A stretch of DNA of 64,000 bases from Acidovorax_G lacteus (GTDB lineage Bacteria; Pseudomonadota; Gammaproteobacteria; Burkholderiales; Burkholderiaceae_C), in the NCBI RefSeq assembly GCF_039540375.1, contig NZ_BAABEX010000030.1:62001-126000 (forward strand), given 5' to 3'. The notes beneath the pieces are model-generated. The model saw nothing but the letters and a program-made list of their open reading frames with translations. It searched no databases and was not told the origin of the DNA. Both the position numbers and the translations under genes were made by a program. The first letter of the stretch is position 1. Every line of letters begins with the position of its first letter. Below are positions 42,784-52,386 of the stretch, in pieces.

Positions 42784-42811
42784 AAAAAAGGGAAGCTCTA
42801 GCTTCCCTTTT
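42784..42811 (-). terminator. Terminator-like hairpin after tRNA-Gly (upstream copy)
   Basis: AAAAGGGAAGC-TAGA-GCTTCCCTTTTTT on the minus strand, an 11-bp stem with a T run, lies between tRNA-Gly and tRNA-Cys. If fully active, it would separate tRNA-Cys from the promoter at 42938-42910. Confidence 0.82.
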
Positions 42812-42818
42812 AGCAATC

Positions 42819-42894
42819 TGGAGCGGGAAAAGAGTCTCGAACTCTCGACCTCAACCTTGGCAAGGTTGCGCTCTACCAACTGAGCTATTCCCGC
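42819..42894 (-). tRNA. tRNA-Gly (anticodon GCC), upstream copy
   Basis: Same 76-nt sequence as the gene at 42544-42619, with anticodon loop TTGCCAA, paired acceptor stem GCGGGAA/TTCCCGC (one G-T type contact) and encoded CCA. A consensus-like promoter lies 16 bases before it. Confidence 0.95.
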
Positions 42895-42909
42895 GTATCT
42901 AAGCCTTAG

Positions 42910-42938
42910 ATTATACATCGTTTGGCGTCGATGTCGAA
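42910..42938 (-). promoter_or_regulatory. Sigma70-type promoter of the tRNA cluster
   Basis: On the minus strand TTCGAC (42938-42933) and TATAAT (42915-42910) are separated by exactly 17 bases and lie just before the upstream tRNA-Gly. The -10 is a perfect consensus. Confidence 0.8.
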
Positions 42939-42962
42939 ATTATACAGTGTTTTTCCCTCATC

Positions 42963-45389
42963 TCAATGCTTTACGGCATCCGAGGCTGTCGCAGTACCAG
43001 GCTTGTCGGCCGCCGCGAGCATGGCGGCCACCTCATCTTCCGTCAGCGGCACAGGCTTGCGCTCCAAAGCAATATCGAGCACCTTGTCGACCCACCGCAC
43101 GGGAACAATCTCAAGCCCCGCCTTGACGTTCTCGGGAATGTCTTGCAAGTCTTTAGCGTTCTCTTCGGGGATCACAACCGTCTTAATACCGCCCCGTAGC
43201 GCAGCCAGCAGCTTCTCCTTGAGTCCACCGATCGCAGTCACCTCACCACGCAACGTGATCTCACCAGTCATGGCGACATCGCCGCGCACAGGAATTCCCG
43301 TTAAAGCCGACACCAGCGCCGTTGTCATCGCGATCCCTGCGCTAGGTCCATCTTTGGGCGTAGCCCCATCGGGCACGTGGATGTGAATGTCACGCTTTTC
43401 AAAGATGTCATCCCGAATGCCCAGCATGCGCGCACGGCTGCGCACCACGGTGCGAGCCGCCTCGACAGACTCCTTCATCACATCACCCAGAGACCCTGTC
43501 CGGGTGATCACGCCCTTGCCCGGCATGATGGCCGTTTCGATCGTCAGCAAATCTCCTCCGACCTCGGTCCAAGCCAACCCCACCACCTGACCCACTTGAT
43601 TCTGCTGCTCTGCCCGGCCATAGGTGTACTTGCGGACCCCCAAATAATTCGGGAGATCTTCCTCGGACACAACCACTTCGGGTGAAAGCTTCTTGAGCTG
43701 AAGACCTTTGATGACCTTGCGGCAAATCTTGGAAAGTTCGCGCTCCAGGGAGCGGACGCCCGCCTCCCGGGTGTAGTACCGCACGATGTCACGAATGGCA
43801 GGCTCCGTGATACGCAGTTCACCAGCCTCGACACCGTTGTTCTTGAGTTGCTTGGGTAGCAGGTAACGGACCGCGATGTTTACCTTTTCATCCTCGGTGT
43901 AACCAGAAAGTCGGATCACTTCCATCCGGTCTAACAAGGCTGGAGGAATGTTCATCGAGTTCGATGTCGCCACGAACATCACGTCACTAAGGTCAAAATC
44001 CACCTCGACGTAGTGATCGCCAAAGGTGTGGTTCTGCTCCGGGTCAAGCACCTCCAGCAATGCACTCGAGGGATCGCCACGAAAGTCTGTGCCTAGCTTG
44101 TCGATTTCATCCAGCAGGAACAATGGGTTGCGCGTACCCACCTTGGACAAGCTCTGCAGCACCTTACCGGGCAGGGCACCGATGTAAGTGCGCCGGTGTC
44201 CGCGGATTTCTGCCTCATCTCGCATACCACCCAAAGCCATACGAACGTACTTGCGACCCGTGGCCTTTGCAATCGATTGACCCAGGGAAGTCTTGCCAAC
44301 ACCCGGAGGGCCGACCAAACAGAGAATCGGCGCTTTGACCTTGTCGACGCGCTGCTGCACTGCAAGGTATTCCAGGATGCGGTCCTTGACCTTGTCGAGG
44401 CCAAAGTGGTCCTCGTTCAGGACAGTCTCCGCATTCGCCAAGTCGTGCTTGATCTTGGTCTTCTTGCTCCATGGCAACGAGGTGAGTACGTCAATGTAGT
44501 TGCGCACTACGGTCGCTTCGGCCGACATCGGAGACATCAGCTTGAGCTTCTTGAGTTCGGACTCGGCTTTTTTGCGGGCCTCTGCAGGCATGCGGGCTGC
44601 CTTGATTTTCTTCTCAATCTCCTCGATGTCGGCGCCCTCTTCGCCTTCACCAAGCTCTTTCTGAATGGCTTTGACCTGTTCGTTCAGATAGAAGTCGCGC
44701 TGGTTCTTTTCCATCTGCCGCTTGACTCGGCCGCGGATCTTCTTGTCCACGTTGAGGATATCGACTTCCCTCTCCAGTTGGTCGAACAGATTCTCAAGAC
44801 GCTCGGACACTTTGGACAAATCGAGCACAGCCTGCTTGTGCTCCAATTTCAGCGGCAGGTGGGCAGCAATCGTGTCGGCCAGACGCCCCGGATCGTCAAT
44901 GCTGGCGATCGAGGTCAGAATTTCAGGTGGGATCTTCTTGTTGAGCTTAACGTACTGATCGAACTGCTGCATCACCGCCCGACGGAGCGCTTCAATCTCG
45001 GCCGGCTTGTCCGAGTCAGGATTCAGATCCACTGGCACCACGGTCGCGGTGAAGTGACTTTCTCCATCAACAATGGTCTCTACGGACGCGCGTTGCAGAC
45101 CTTCCACCAGAACCTTGACCGTACCGTCTGGCAGCTTGAGCATCTGCAGGATGGTCGACACGCAACCTACGTCAAACATGTCCTTGACCGAAGGCTCGTC
45201 TTTGGCGGCTGCCTTCTGGGCCACGAGCATGATGCGGCGATCCGCTTCCATGGCCTGCTCTAAGGCCTTGATGCTCTTCGGGCGTCCAACGAAAAGTGGA
45301 ATCACCATGTGCGGGAATACCACAACGTCGCGCAGAGGCAGCAACGGCAGATCGATGGGGGTGGCAGGCAGGGGGGTATGTCCAGACAT
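42963..45389 (-). CDS. lon: ATP-dependent protease Lon
   Basis: The 808-residue cytoplasmic protease has an N-terminal substrate domain (about 10-205), a coiled region, an AAA+ module with GPPGVGKTSLGQSIA (about 360) and LFLLDEIDKLG, and a C-terminal protease domain with catalytic Ser in DGPSAGIAM and Lys in GGLKEKLLAALRGG. The ATG at 45389 follows GAGGA; the longer reading adds 14 residues. CTTGAAA 47 bases upstream resembles a heat-shock sigma -35, but the expected -10 is weak. It is last in the tig-clpP-clpX-lon order. Confidence 0.97.
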   Translation of the reverse strand: MSGHTPLPATPIDLPLLPLRDVVVFPHMVIPLFVGRPKSIKALEQAMEADRRIMLVAQKAAAKDEPSVKDMFDVGCVSTILQMLKLPDGTVKVLVEGLQRASVETIVDGESHFTATVVPVDLNPDSDKPAEIEALRRAVMQQFDQYVKLNKKIPPEILTSIASIDDPGRLADTIAAHLPLKLEHKQAVLDLSKVSERLENLFDQLEREVDILNVDKKIRGRVKRQMEKNQRDFYLNEQVKAIQKELGEGEEGADIEEIEKKIKAARMPAEARKKAESELKKLKLMSPMSAEATVVRNYIDVLTSLPWSKKTKIKHDLANAETVLNEDHFGLDKVKDRILEYLAVQQRVDKVKAPILCLVGPPGVGKTSLGQSIAKATGRKYVRMALGGMRDEAEIRGHRRTYIGALPGKVLQSLSKVGTRNPLFLLDEIDKLGTDFRGDPSSALLEVLDPEQNHTFGDHYVEVDFDLSDVMFVATSNSMNIPPALLDRMEVIRLSGYTEDEKVNIAVRYLLPKQLKNNGVEAGELRITEPAIRDIVRYYTREAGVRSLERELSKICRKVIKGLQLKKLSPEVVVSEEDLPNYLGVRKYTYGRAEQQNQVGQVVGLAWTEVGGDLLTIETAIMPGKGVITRTGSLGDVMKESVEAARTVVRSRARMLGIRDDIFEKRDIHIHVPDGATPKDGPSAGIAMTTALVSALTGIPVRGDVAMTGEITLRGEVTAIGGLKEKLLAALRGGIKTVVIPEENAKDLQDIPENVKAGLEIVPVRWVDKVLDIALERKPVPLTEDEVAAMLAAADKPGTATASDAVKH

Positions 45390-45522
45390 GGCTATCCTCA
45401 GTAGATTCTGTGGAAGTTGGTCCACATGCAAGTTATTTCAAGCGGCGCAACAGCCGGCACCGCGCACCGCGAGTCGTTGCAGGACGCCGCCGTTGGAGGA
45501 CGACGTCTGCTCACCGCCATGG

Positions 45523-46788
45523 TCAGGCCTTCTTGGCCGCCTCGCGATACACGAGCAGCGGAGGCTGGTCTTCTTCGATGGTGGACTCATCGACGACCAC
45601 TTTTTCGACATTCGACGCATTTGGCAAATCGAACATCGTGCCCATGAGGGCGTGCTCCAAGATTGAGCGCAAACCCCGAGCGCCGGTCTTGCGAGCAAGT
45701 GCTTTGCGGGCAATCGCTTTGAGGGCGGCCGGTCGAACCTCCAAATCAGCGCCTTCCATAGCCAAAAGCCGACTGTACTGCTTGACCAACGCATTCTTGG
45801 GCTCGGTAAGAATCTGAACCAGCGCGTCCTCGCTAAGTTCAGCAAGCGCCGTAACGACCGGCATCCGGCCCACCAATTCAGGGATCAGACCAAACTTGAT
45901 CAGATCCTCAGGCTCGATCTCGGTGAACACCTCGGTGAGCGAGCGCTGCTTCTTCGAGCGCACAGCCGCACCGAAACCGATGCCGGAAGCTTCGGTACGG
46001 CTCTCGATGACTTTCTCCAGGCCTGCAAATGCACCACCGCAAATGAAGAGAATGTTGGTCGTGTCAATCTGCAGAAAGTCCTGATTCGGATGCTTGCGCC
46101 CACCTTGCGGAGGCACGCTGGCCATAGTGCCTTCAATCAGCTTCAGAAGGGCCTGCTGAACACCCTCACCTGAAACATCGCGCGTGATCGACGGGTTGTC
46201 TGACTTGCGAGAGATCTTGTCAATTTCGTCGATGTACACGATGCCGCGCTGGGCACGCTCCACATCGTAGTTGCAGCTCTGGAGCAGCTTCTGGATGATG
46301 TTCTCGACATCCTCACCCACATAGCCCGCTTCGGTCAACGTGGTGGCATCGGCCATGACGAACGGCACATCTAGCATGCGCGCGAGCGTCTGAGCCAGCA
46401 AAGTCTTACCGGATCCTGTGGGGCCGATCAGAAGAATGTTGCTCTTCGAAAGCTCTACCTCGTCCTTGACGGCCTTGTCCTTGTGGCGCAGCCGCTTGTA
46501 ATGGTTGTAAACGGCCACAGCGAGGGTGCGTTTGGCCTTGTCCTGACCAATAACATACTGGTCAAGGTTGTGCTTGATCTCGGACGGTGTCGGCAGGTCG
46601 CCTTTTGCCTCTCGGTCAGCGTCGGTCGTTGGCAGCTCGTCACGAATGATTTCATTGCACAGGTCGATGCATTCGTCACAGATGAACACCGACGGGCCCG
46701 CGATCAACTTCTTTACCTCGTGCTGGCTCTTACCGCAAAAGGAGCAGTAAAGGGTTTTTTCGCTGGAAGAGCCTTTTTTCTCGGCCAT
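45523..46788 (-). CDS. clpX: ClpX, ATPase subunit of ClpXP
   Basis: The 421-residue AAA+ unfoldase starts MAEKKGSSSEKTLYCSFCGK. The zinc-binding domain has two Cys pairs (CSFC and CDEC). Walker A is GPTGSGKTLLAQ, Walker B IVYIDEIDKIS; the IGF-type loop that docks on ClpP is SGIGFGAAVR, and sensor-2 is ARGLRSILEHAL. It feeds unfolded substrates to ClpP. The start removes a 30-residue leader that overlaps the terminator upstream. clpP lies 98 bases upstream and lon downstream. Confidence 0.97.
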   Translation of the reverse strand: MAEKKGSSSEKTLYCSFCGKSQHEVKKLIAGPSVFICDECIDLCNEIIRDELPTTDADREAKGDLPTPSEIKHNLDQYVIGQDKAKRTLAVAVYNHYKRLRHKDKAVKDEVELSKSNILLIGPTGSGKTLLAQTLARMLDVPFVMADATTLTEAGYVGEDVENIIQKLLQSCNYDVERAQRGIVYIDEIDKISRKSDNPSITRDVSGEGVQQALLKLIEGTMASVPPQGGRKHPNQDFLQIDTTNILFICGGAFAGLEKVIESRTEASGIGFGAAVRSKKQRSLTEVFTEIEPEDLIKFGLIPELVGRMPVVTALAELSEDALVQILTEPKNALVKQYSRLLAMEGADLEVRPAALKAIARKALARKTGARGLRSILEHALMGTMFDLPNASNVEKVVVDESTIEEDQPPLLVYREAAKKA

Positions 46789-46833
46789 GGGGGCAATGCC
46801 TCGTAACGGGAACGTGAAGGGATGATAACCAAA

Positions 46834-46871
46834 TAAAAAGCGGCGCCTCCCCAGGGGAAAACGCCGCCGCT
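46834..46871 (-). terminator. Terminator between clpP and clpX
   Basis: On the minus strand AGCGGCG and CGCCGCT pair around a GC-rich loop that itself contains CCCCTGGGG, followed by TTTTTATTT. It begins 16 bases after the clpP stop and ends about 46 bases before the clpX ATG. Confidence 0.82.
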
Positions 46872-46886
46872 GGGGCACAAGGCGAC

Positions 46887-47495
46887 TTAACCGCGCTTCT
46901 CGATCACCTGGTCAACCAAGCCGTAGTCCTTGGCTTCCGCTGCGGATAGAAAGTAGTCACGTTCGGTATCGCGCTGGATCTTCTCCAGCGGCTGCCCAGT
47001 TCGCTCGGCCAGGATCTTGTTCAGCTGCTCACGAGTCTTCAGGATCTCGCGGGCGTGAATCTCGATTTCGGTCGCCTGCCCTTGCATCCCGCCCAGAGGC
47101 TGATGGATCATGACCTTGGAGTTGGGCAACGCGAAGCGCTTGCCCTTGGCTCCAGCCGCCAACAGAAAAGCCCCCATGCTGGCCGCCATGCCGGTGCATA
47201 GTGTCGACACGTCCGGCTTGATGAAGTTCATCGTATCGAAAATCGCCATGCCGGCACTCACGGAGCCGCCCGGTGAGTTGATGTAGAACGAGATGTCTTT
47301 GTCGGGGTTCTCACTCTCCAGGAAGAGCAACTGCGCCACCACCAGATTGGCCGTCTGGTCGTTGACCGGTCCCACCAAAAAGACCACACGCTCCTTCAGC
47401 AGGCGGGAGTAAATGTCGTAGGACCGCTCACCGCGGCCCGACTGTTCAATGACCATGGGGATCATGCCCAGGCCTTGGGTATCCAATGCGCTCAT
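46887..47495 (-). CDS. clpP: ClpP protease subunit
   Basis: The 202-residue serine peptidase forms the double-heptamer chamber of ClpXP/ClpAP. Catalytic Ser106 is in TGMAASMGAF, His131 in VMIHQPLGG, and the aspartate in RDTERDYFLSAAEA. YINSPGGSVSAGMAIFDTMN is the conserved strand-turn region. The ATG at 47495 has AGGAGA upstream; the longer reading to 47603 overlaps the tig end region. It lies 132 bases after tig and is separated from clpX by a terminator. Confidence 0.97.
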   Translation of the reverse strand: MSALDTQGLGMIPMVIEQSGRGERSYDIYSRLLKERVVFLVGPVNDQTANLVVAQLLFLESENPDKDISFYINSPGGSVSAGMAIFDTMNFIKPDVSTLCTGMAASMGAFLLAAGAKGKRFALPNSKVMIHQPLGGMQGQATEIEIHAREILKTREQLNKILAERTGQPLEKIQRDTERDYFLSAAEAKDYGLVDQVIEKRG

Positions 47496-47627
47496 GTGTT
47501 CTCCTGTCCAGACATCAGTGGCTACTGTAGCCAGAAATGAAATGGGGCCTGTGCCCTCCAGCACAAGCCCCGGTCGGCGTATGGGCACCGCTCTCGAGGC
47601 CACGCAGGGCGACCCCGTTGCGGAGCA

Positions 47628-48941
47628 TCAGCCTTGCTGGCCCATGAGTTCGTCGAACGACACCGCCTTGTCGACCACCTTGGCCTTGGCGAGCACGAAC
47701 TCGGTCACGTTGTTTTCGATCACCACGGCCTCCACCTCAGCCAGACGCTGGCGATCACCGAAGTACCAACGCACCACATCCTCCGGCTTCTCGTAACTGG
47801 CGGCCAGCTCGTCCACATGGGCCTTGAGCTGCTCGGGCGTAGCCTGCAGGTTGTTGGCGCGCACCAGTTCGGCCACCACCAGACCCAGGCGCACCCGGCG
47901 CTCGGCCTGGGGACGGAACACGTCCTCGGGAATCTCCGCCTTGTCGGCGTCCTTGATGCCGCGCTGCTTGAGTTCGGCGCGCGCACCCTCCAGGAGGCGG
48001 GCGATTTCGGCCTGGATGCTGGCGTTGGGCAGGTCCAGTTCGGCCTTGGACACCAGAGCATCCATCACCGCCTGCTTGTTACGGGCCATCAGGCGGAACT
48101 TGACTTCGCGCTCGAGGTTCTTCTTGATGTCGGCACGCAGGCCATCCACCGAACCGTCGGCAATGCCCAGCGACTTGGCCAGCGCATCGTTCACTTCGGG
48201 CAGATGGGCCGCCTCGATCTTCTTGACGGTGACGAGGAAATCTGCGGTCTTGCCGGCCACGTCCTGACCGTGATAGTCGGCAGGGAACGCGAGTGGGAAG
48301 GTCTTGCTCTCGCCGGACTTCATGCCGCGCACGGCGTCTTCAAACTCCTTGAGCATTTGGCCTTCGCCCACCAAGAACTGAAAGCCCTCGGCTTTGCCGC
48401 CCTGGAAGGTCTCACCGTCGATCTTGCCTTCGAAGTCCACCGTCACGCGGTCACCGTCCTGGGCGGCATCGCCCTGGCCGCGCTGCGCAAACGTACGGCG
48501 CTGCTTGCGCAGGATTTCCAGCGTGCGGTCGATCGCAGCATCGGTCACCTCGGCCGAAAGCTTTTCGACTTCCGCAGTGGCCAGATCACCGATCTTGACT
48601 TCGGGGAACACCTCGAACACGGCGTCGAACGTCACCTGGCCCTCGGGTGCACCTTCCTTCTCGGTGATGCGGGGCTGGCCTGCCACGCGCAGTTGCGCTT
48701 CGTTGGCGGCCACAGCGAATGCCTCACCGACCTTGTCGTTGAGCACTTCGTACTGCACCGAGTAGCCGTAGCGCTGTGCCACAACATTCAGCGGCACTTT
48801 GCCAGGGCGGAATCCGTCCATCTTCACCGAGCGGGCCAGGCGCTTGAGGCGGGCATCGACTTCGGTCTGGATGGCAGACAGGGGCAGGCTCAGCGTGATC
48901 TTGCGCTCGAGCTTCTCAAGAGTTTCAACAGTAACGGCCAT
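47628..48941 (-). CDS. tig: Trigger factor
   Basis: The 437-residue ribosome-bound chaperone has the usual three parts: an N-terminal ribosome-binding domain with GFRPGKVPLNVVAQRYG (about 45-61), an FKBP-type prolyl isomerase domain (about 150-245, VTVDFEGKIDGETFQGG) and a long helical C-terminal domain. It meets nascent chains at the exit tunnel. It heads the tig-clpP-clpX-lon order. A tRNA-Leu gene lies upstream on the same strand. Confidence 0.97.
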   Translation of the reverse strand: MAVTVETLEKLERKITLSLPLSAIQTEVDARLKRLARSVKMDGFRPGKVPLNVVAQRYGYSVQYEVLNDKVGEAFAVAANEAQLRVAGQPRITEKEGAPEGQVTFDAVFEVFPEVKIGDLATAEVEKLSAEVTDAAIDRTLEILRKQRRTFAQRGQGDAAQDGDRVTVDFEGKIDGETFQGGKAEGFQFLVGEGQMLKEFEDAVRGMKSGESKTFPLAFPADYHGQDVAGKTADFLVTVKKIEAAHLPEVNDALAKSLGIADGSVDGLRADIKKNLEREVKFRLMARNKQAVMDALVSKAELDLPNASIQAEIARLLEGARAELKQRGIKDADKAEIPEDVFRPQAERRVRLGLVVAELVRANNLQATPEQLKAHVDELAASYEKPEDVVRWYFGDRQRLAEVEAVVIENNVTEFVLAKAKVVDKAVSFDELMGQQG

Positions 48942-49015
48942 GGCTATTCCTCAGATGGGTGTGGATCGTGCTGGCTGCAGCGCAGCGGCGCCACGTTCCG
49001 CAAAGTCTCACGGGT

Positions 49016-49102
49016 TGGTGCGCGGGGGGGGACTCGAACCCCCACACCATTGCTGGCGTCAGGACCTAAACCTGGTGCGTCTACCAATTTCGCCACCCGC
49101 GC
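49016..49102 (-). tRNA. tRNA-Leu (anticodon TAG)
   Basis: The minus strand reads GCGCGGGTGGCGAAATTGGT, with anticodon stem and loop CCAGG-TTTAGGT-CCTG, variable arm TGACGCCAGCAATGGTGT, T arm GGGGGTTCGAGTCCCCC and encoded CCA. It is 87 nt, class II. It precedes tig by 74 bases. Confidence 0.95.
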
Positions 49103-49193
49103 GGTCTACGAACAAGCGGGCGGCGGCTTTCGTCCACCGCCCGCGTGAAATCGGTAACCTTCTATTTTAGCCTGATGCCAAAGGGCATCTCGC

Positions 49194-52100
49194 TCAAGCC
49201 GTCGCTTCGGGCACTTCGGGTTCAGGCCTGCGCACGCGGAACCAGGCCGCGTACATGGCGGGCAAGGCCAAAAGCGTCAGCACGGTGGCGACGATCAGGC
49301 CGCCCATGATGGCCACAGCCATCGGCCCCCAGAACACGCTGCGCGACAGCGGGATCATGGCCAGCACGGCTGCGGCCGCCGTCAGCACGATGGGCCGCAG
49401 ACGGCGCACGGCGGACTCGACAATCGCATCCCAGGCTGGCACGCCGCGGCGGCGGTCCTGCTCAATCTGGTCGATCAGGATGACCGAGTTGCGCTGGATC
49501 ATGCCCATCAGCGCGATCACGCCCAGCAGTGCCACGAAACCGAAGGGCCGATTCAGCAACAGCAAAGCGGCGGCCACCCCCGCCAGACCCAATGGCCCGG
49601 TGAGGAACACCAGCATCGCCCGGCTGAAGCTCTGCAGTTGCAGCATCAGCAAGGTGAAGGTGATGAACAGCATGATGGGCACGCCGGCCGCAATCGATGC
49701 CGAGCCCTTGGAGCTTTCTTCCACGGCCCCAGCCACTTCAATGCGGTAGCCTGTCTGGCCGGCATCCCGCCAGCGCTGCTCCAGCGCACGCAGGCCCGGC
49801 AGCAATTGCGCCGTGACAGTGGCTCCCTGCAAGCCCTCCGACACGTCGCCCTGAACGGTGATGGCGTAGTCGCGGTTTTCGCGCCACATCACCCCGGGCT
49901 CCCAAGTGAACACGGGCTTGGCGATCTGCGTGAGCGGGATCGACTTGCCAGACGCGGTGGGCAAGTAGGCGTTGGCGATGTCCGTGATGGCGTTGCGCTC
50001 GTCCAGCGGCTGGCGCAGCAGGATTTCGATGAGCTTGTCGCCCTCGCGGTACTGCCCGATCGGAGTGCCCGAGAGGATCGTGCGCGAGGCCTGGGCAATC
50101 GACTGGCTGGTCACGCCCAACGCGCGCGCCTTGGCCTGGTCCACCTCAAGCCGCAGCACCTTCACCGATTCGTTCCAGTTGTCGTTCACGCCGCGCATGT
50201 TGGGACTCTCGCGCAGCACGGCCTTGACCTCGTCGGCGCGCGCCCGCAGGCCCGTGGGCTCGGGCCCGACCACGCGAAACTGCACCGGATACGGAACCGG
50301 CGGCCCGTTGGGCAGCAGCTTGACACGCCCCCGCACCTCGGGGAACTCCTGCGCTAGCACAGCGGGCAGCTGCGCGCGCAGGACTTCGCGGGTGCGCAAA
50401 TCCTGTGGTACCACGATGAACTGCGAGACGTTGGTCTGTGGGAACACCTGGTCCAGCGGCAAGTAGAAACGCGGAACACCCGACCCCACCCAGGTGCTCA
50501 CGGTCTGCACGCCGGGCAACTGCATCAGCCGGGCCTCAAGCCGGCGCGTGACCTCTTCGTTGCCTGCGAAAGAGGTGCCCTCGGGGAACCAGGCGTCCAC
50601 CAGAATTTCGGGTCGGCTCGAGTCCGGAAAGAACTGCTGCTGCACCTTGCCCATGCCCACAATGCCCAACGCAAAGGTGAGCAGCGTCGCGCCGATGGTG
50701 ATCCAGCGGTGCTGCACACACCAATCCACCAGCCGGCGGAAGGCGGTGTAGAACGGGCTGTCAAAGACCTCATGCGGGTCGTCGGTCACCCCGGGGTTGG
50801 CCTGCGCCGCCTGGATGTGTGGCGGTACGCGCAGCAGCAGCGTGCCCAGGTACGGAACAAAGTACACCGAGACGATCCAGCTGAGCACCAGCGCGATCAC
50901 CGTCACCGCAAAAATGGCGAACGTGTACTCGCCCGTCACCGACTTGGCGATGCCGATGGGCAGAAAGCCAGCGGCCGTGATCAAGGTGCCCGTCAGCATG
51001 GGCATGGCCGTGATCTCGTAAGCGAAGGTTGCCGCACGCACCTTGTCGTAGCCCTCTTCGAGCTTGAGCACCATCATCTCGACGGCGATGATCGCGTCGT
51101 CCACCAGCAGGCCCAGGGCGATGATCAGCGAGCCCAGCGAGATCTTGTGAAGCCCGATGTTCCAGTACCACATGGCCAGAAAGGTCACGGCCAGCACCAG
51201 GGGGATGGTGATGCCCACCACCAGCCCGGGCCGAGGGTCGATGTACCAACGGCGCCACCACGGATGCTGGCCCGGGCGCTTGTGCAGCCCCAGGCTGACA
51301 AAGCTCACGGCCAGCACGATGACCACCGCTTCGATCAACACCTTGACGAACTCGTTCACCGAGGTGGACACGGCCTTGGGCTGGTCCTGCACGTTCACCA
51401 GCTTCACGCCCGCGGGCAGGCCCGATTCGATGCGTGCCGCCGCGGCGCGCAGCGCCTTGCCGAGCGCAATGATGTCGCCCCCCTTGGCCATGGACACCCC
51501 CAGGGCGATCACCTCCTGACCCTGGTGGCGCACCTTCACGCCCGGGGGATCCGAGTAGCCCCGCCGGATCTCCGCAATATCGCCCAGGCGCAGTTGCGCC
51601 CCAGAAGGCCCCCGTATCGGCATGGCCTGGAGGTCCTCGATGGCGTTGAACTGCCCGCCCACGCGCACCAGCACCTGGTCGCGCGGCGTCTGCACGGCCC
51701 CCGCTGGCTCCACCGCGTTTTGCTGGCCCAGTTGCGCCAGCACCTGGTTCATGTCCAGGCCGAGCTGCGACAGGCGCTTTTGCGAGATTTCGACAAAGAG
51801 CTTTTCTTCCTGCGCCCCGAAGAGTTCGACCTTGGCCACATCGGGCACGCGCAGCAGTTGCTGGCGCACGTCGTCGGCAAAGCTCTTGAGTTCGGCGTAG
51901 CTGAAACCTTCTGATTCCAGCGCGTAGATCACGCCGTACACATCGCCAAAATCGTCGTTGAAGAACGGCCCCTGCACCCCCTGCGGCAAGGTATAGCGCA
52001 TGTCGCCCACCTTCTTGCGCACGGTGTACCAGACGTTGGCCACCTCGTTGGCACGTGACGAGTCCTTGATCTGGAAGATGATCTGCGACTCGCCGGGCTT

Positions 52101-52379
52101 GCTGTAGCTGCGGATCTTGTCGGCGTAAGGCACTTCCTGCAGCGTGCGCTCGATCTTGTCGGTGACCTGCTCAGCCACCTGCTGGGCCGTGGCACCAGGC
52201 CAATAGGTGCGCACCACCATGGCGCGAAAGGTAAAGGGCGGATCTTCGTCCTGCCCCAGCTGAAAGTAGGCGGCGAAGCCCAACAGCATGAGCACCACCA
52301 TCAGGTAGCGCGTGAGCGCGGGGTGTTCGATGGCCCATTGCGACAGGTTGAAGCCCCCCTGGGGCGTGGCGCGCGTCAT
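49194..52379 (-). CDS. RND efflux permease (AcrB/TriC-like)
   Basis: The 1061-residue protein has the RND layout: one helix, a large periplasmic loop, six helices, a second loop and five helices. Helix 4 has GLLVDDAIIAVEMM with the proton-relay aspartates; ALMGMIQRNSVILIDQIEQD is typical of the second half. It pumps small hydrophobic compounds from membrane or periplasm. YWPGATAQQVAEQVTDKIER and PPFTFRAM resemble the TriC/MexK-type branch more than classic AcrB; this is inference. The adaptor gene ends seven bases upstream. No outer-membrane channel gene is present. Confidence 0.92.
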   Translation of the reverse strand: MTRATPQGGFNLSQWAIEHPALTRYLMVVLMLLGFAAYFQLGQDEDPPFTFRAMVVRTYWPGATAQQVAEQVTDKIERTLQEVPYADKIRSYSKPGESQIIFQIKDSSRANEVANVWYTVRKKVGDMRYTLPQGVQGPFFNDDFGDVYGVIYALESEGFSYAELKSFADDVRQQLLRVPDVAKVELFGAQEEKLFVEISQKRLSQLGLDMNQVLAQLGQQNAVEPAGAVQTPRDQVLVRVGGQFNAIEDLQAMPIRGPSGAQLRLGDIAEIRRGYSDPPGVKVRHQGQEVIALGVSMAKGGDIIALGKALRAAAARIESGLPAGVKLVNVQDQPKAVSTSVNEFVKVLIEAVVIVLAVSFVSLGLHKRPGQHPWWRRWYIDPRPGLVVGITIPLVLAVTFLAMWYWNIGLHKISLGSLIIALGLLVDDAIIAVEMMVLKLEEGYDKVRAATFAYEITAMPMLTGTLITAAGFLPIGIAKSVTGEYTFAIFAVTVIALVLSWIVSVYFVPYLGTLLLRVPPHIQAAQANPGVTDDPHEVFDSPFYTAFRRLVDWCVQHRWITIGATLLTFALGIVGMGKVQQQFFPDSSRPEILVDAWFPEGTSFAGNEEVTRRLEARLMQLPGVQTVSTWVGSGVPRFYLPLDQVFPQTNVSQFIVVPQDLRTREVLRAQLPAVLAQEFPEVRGRVKLLPNGPPVPYPVQFRVVGPEPTGLRARADEVKAVLRESPNMRGVNDNWNESVKVLRLEVDQAKARALGVTSQSIAQASRTILSGTPIGQYREGDKLIEILLRQPLDERNAITDIANAYLPTASGKSIPLTQIAKPVFTWEPGVMWRENRDYAITVQGDVSEGLQGATVTAQLLPGLRALEQRWRDAGQTGYRIEVAGAVEESSKGSASIAAGVPIMLFITFTLLMLQLQSFSRAMLVFLTGPLGLAGVAAALLLLNRPFGFVALLGVIALMGMIQRNSVILIDQIEQDRRRGVPAWDAIVESAVRRLRPIVLTAAAAVLAMIPLSRSVFWGPMAVAIMGGLIVATVLTLLALPAMYAAWFRVRRPEPEVPEATA

Positions 52380-52386
52380 GGCTGCC

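Noticed and set aside
45436..45442. CTTGAAA (minus strand) upstream of lon as a heat-shock promoter -35
   Set aside because: The element at the expected -10 position (ACCAACTT) matches the CCCCAT-type consensus poorly, so I did not list it as a promoter.
49174..49189. GATGCC-CTTT-GGCATC hairpin after the RND permease gene
   Set aside because: The stem is short and no T run follows on the minus strand, so termination is not supported.
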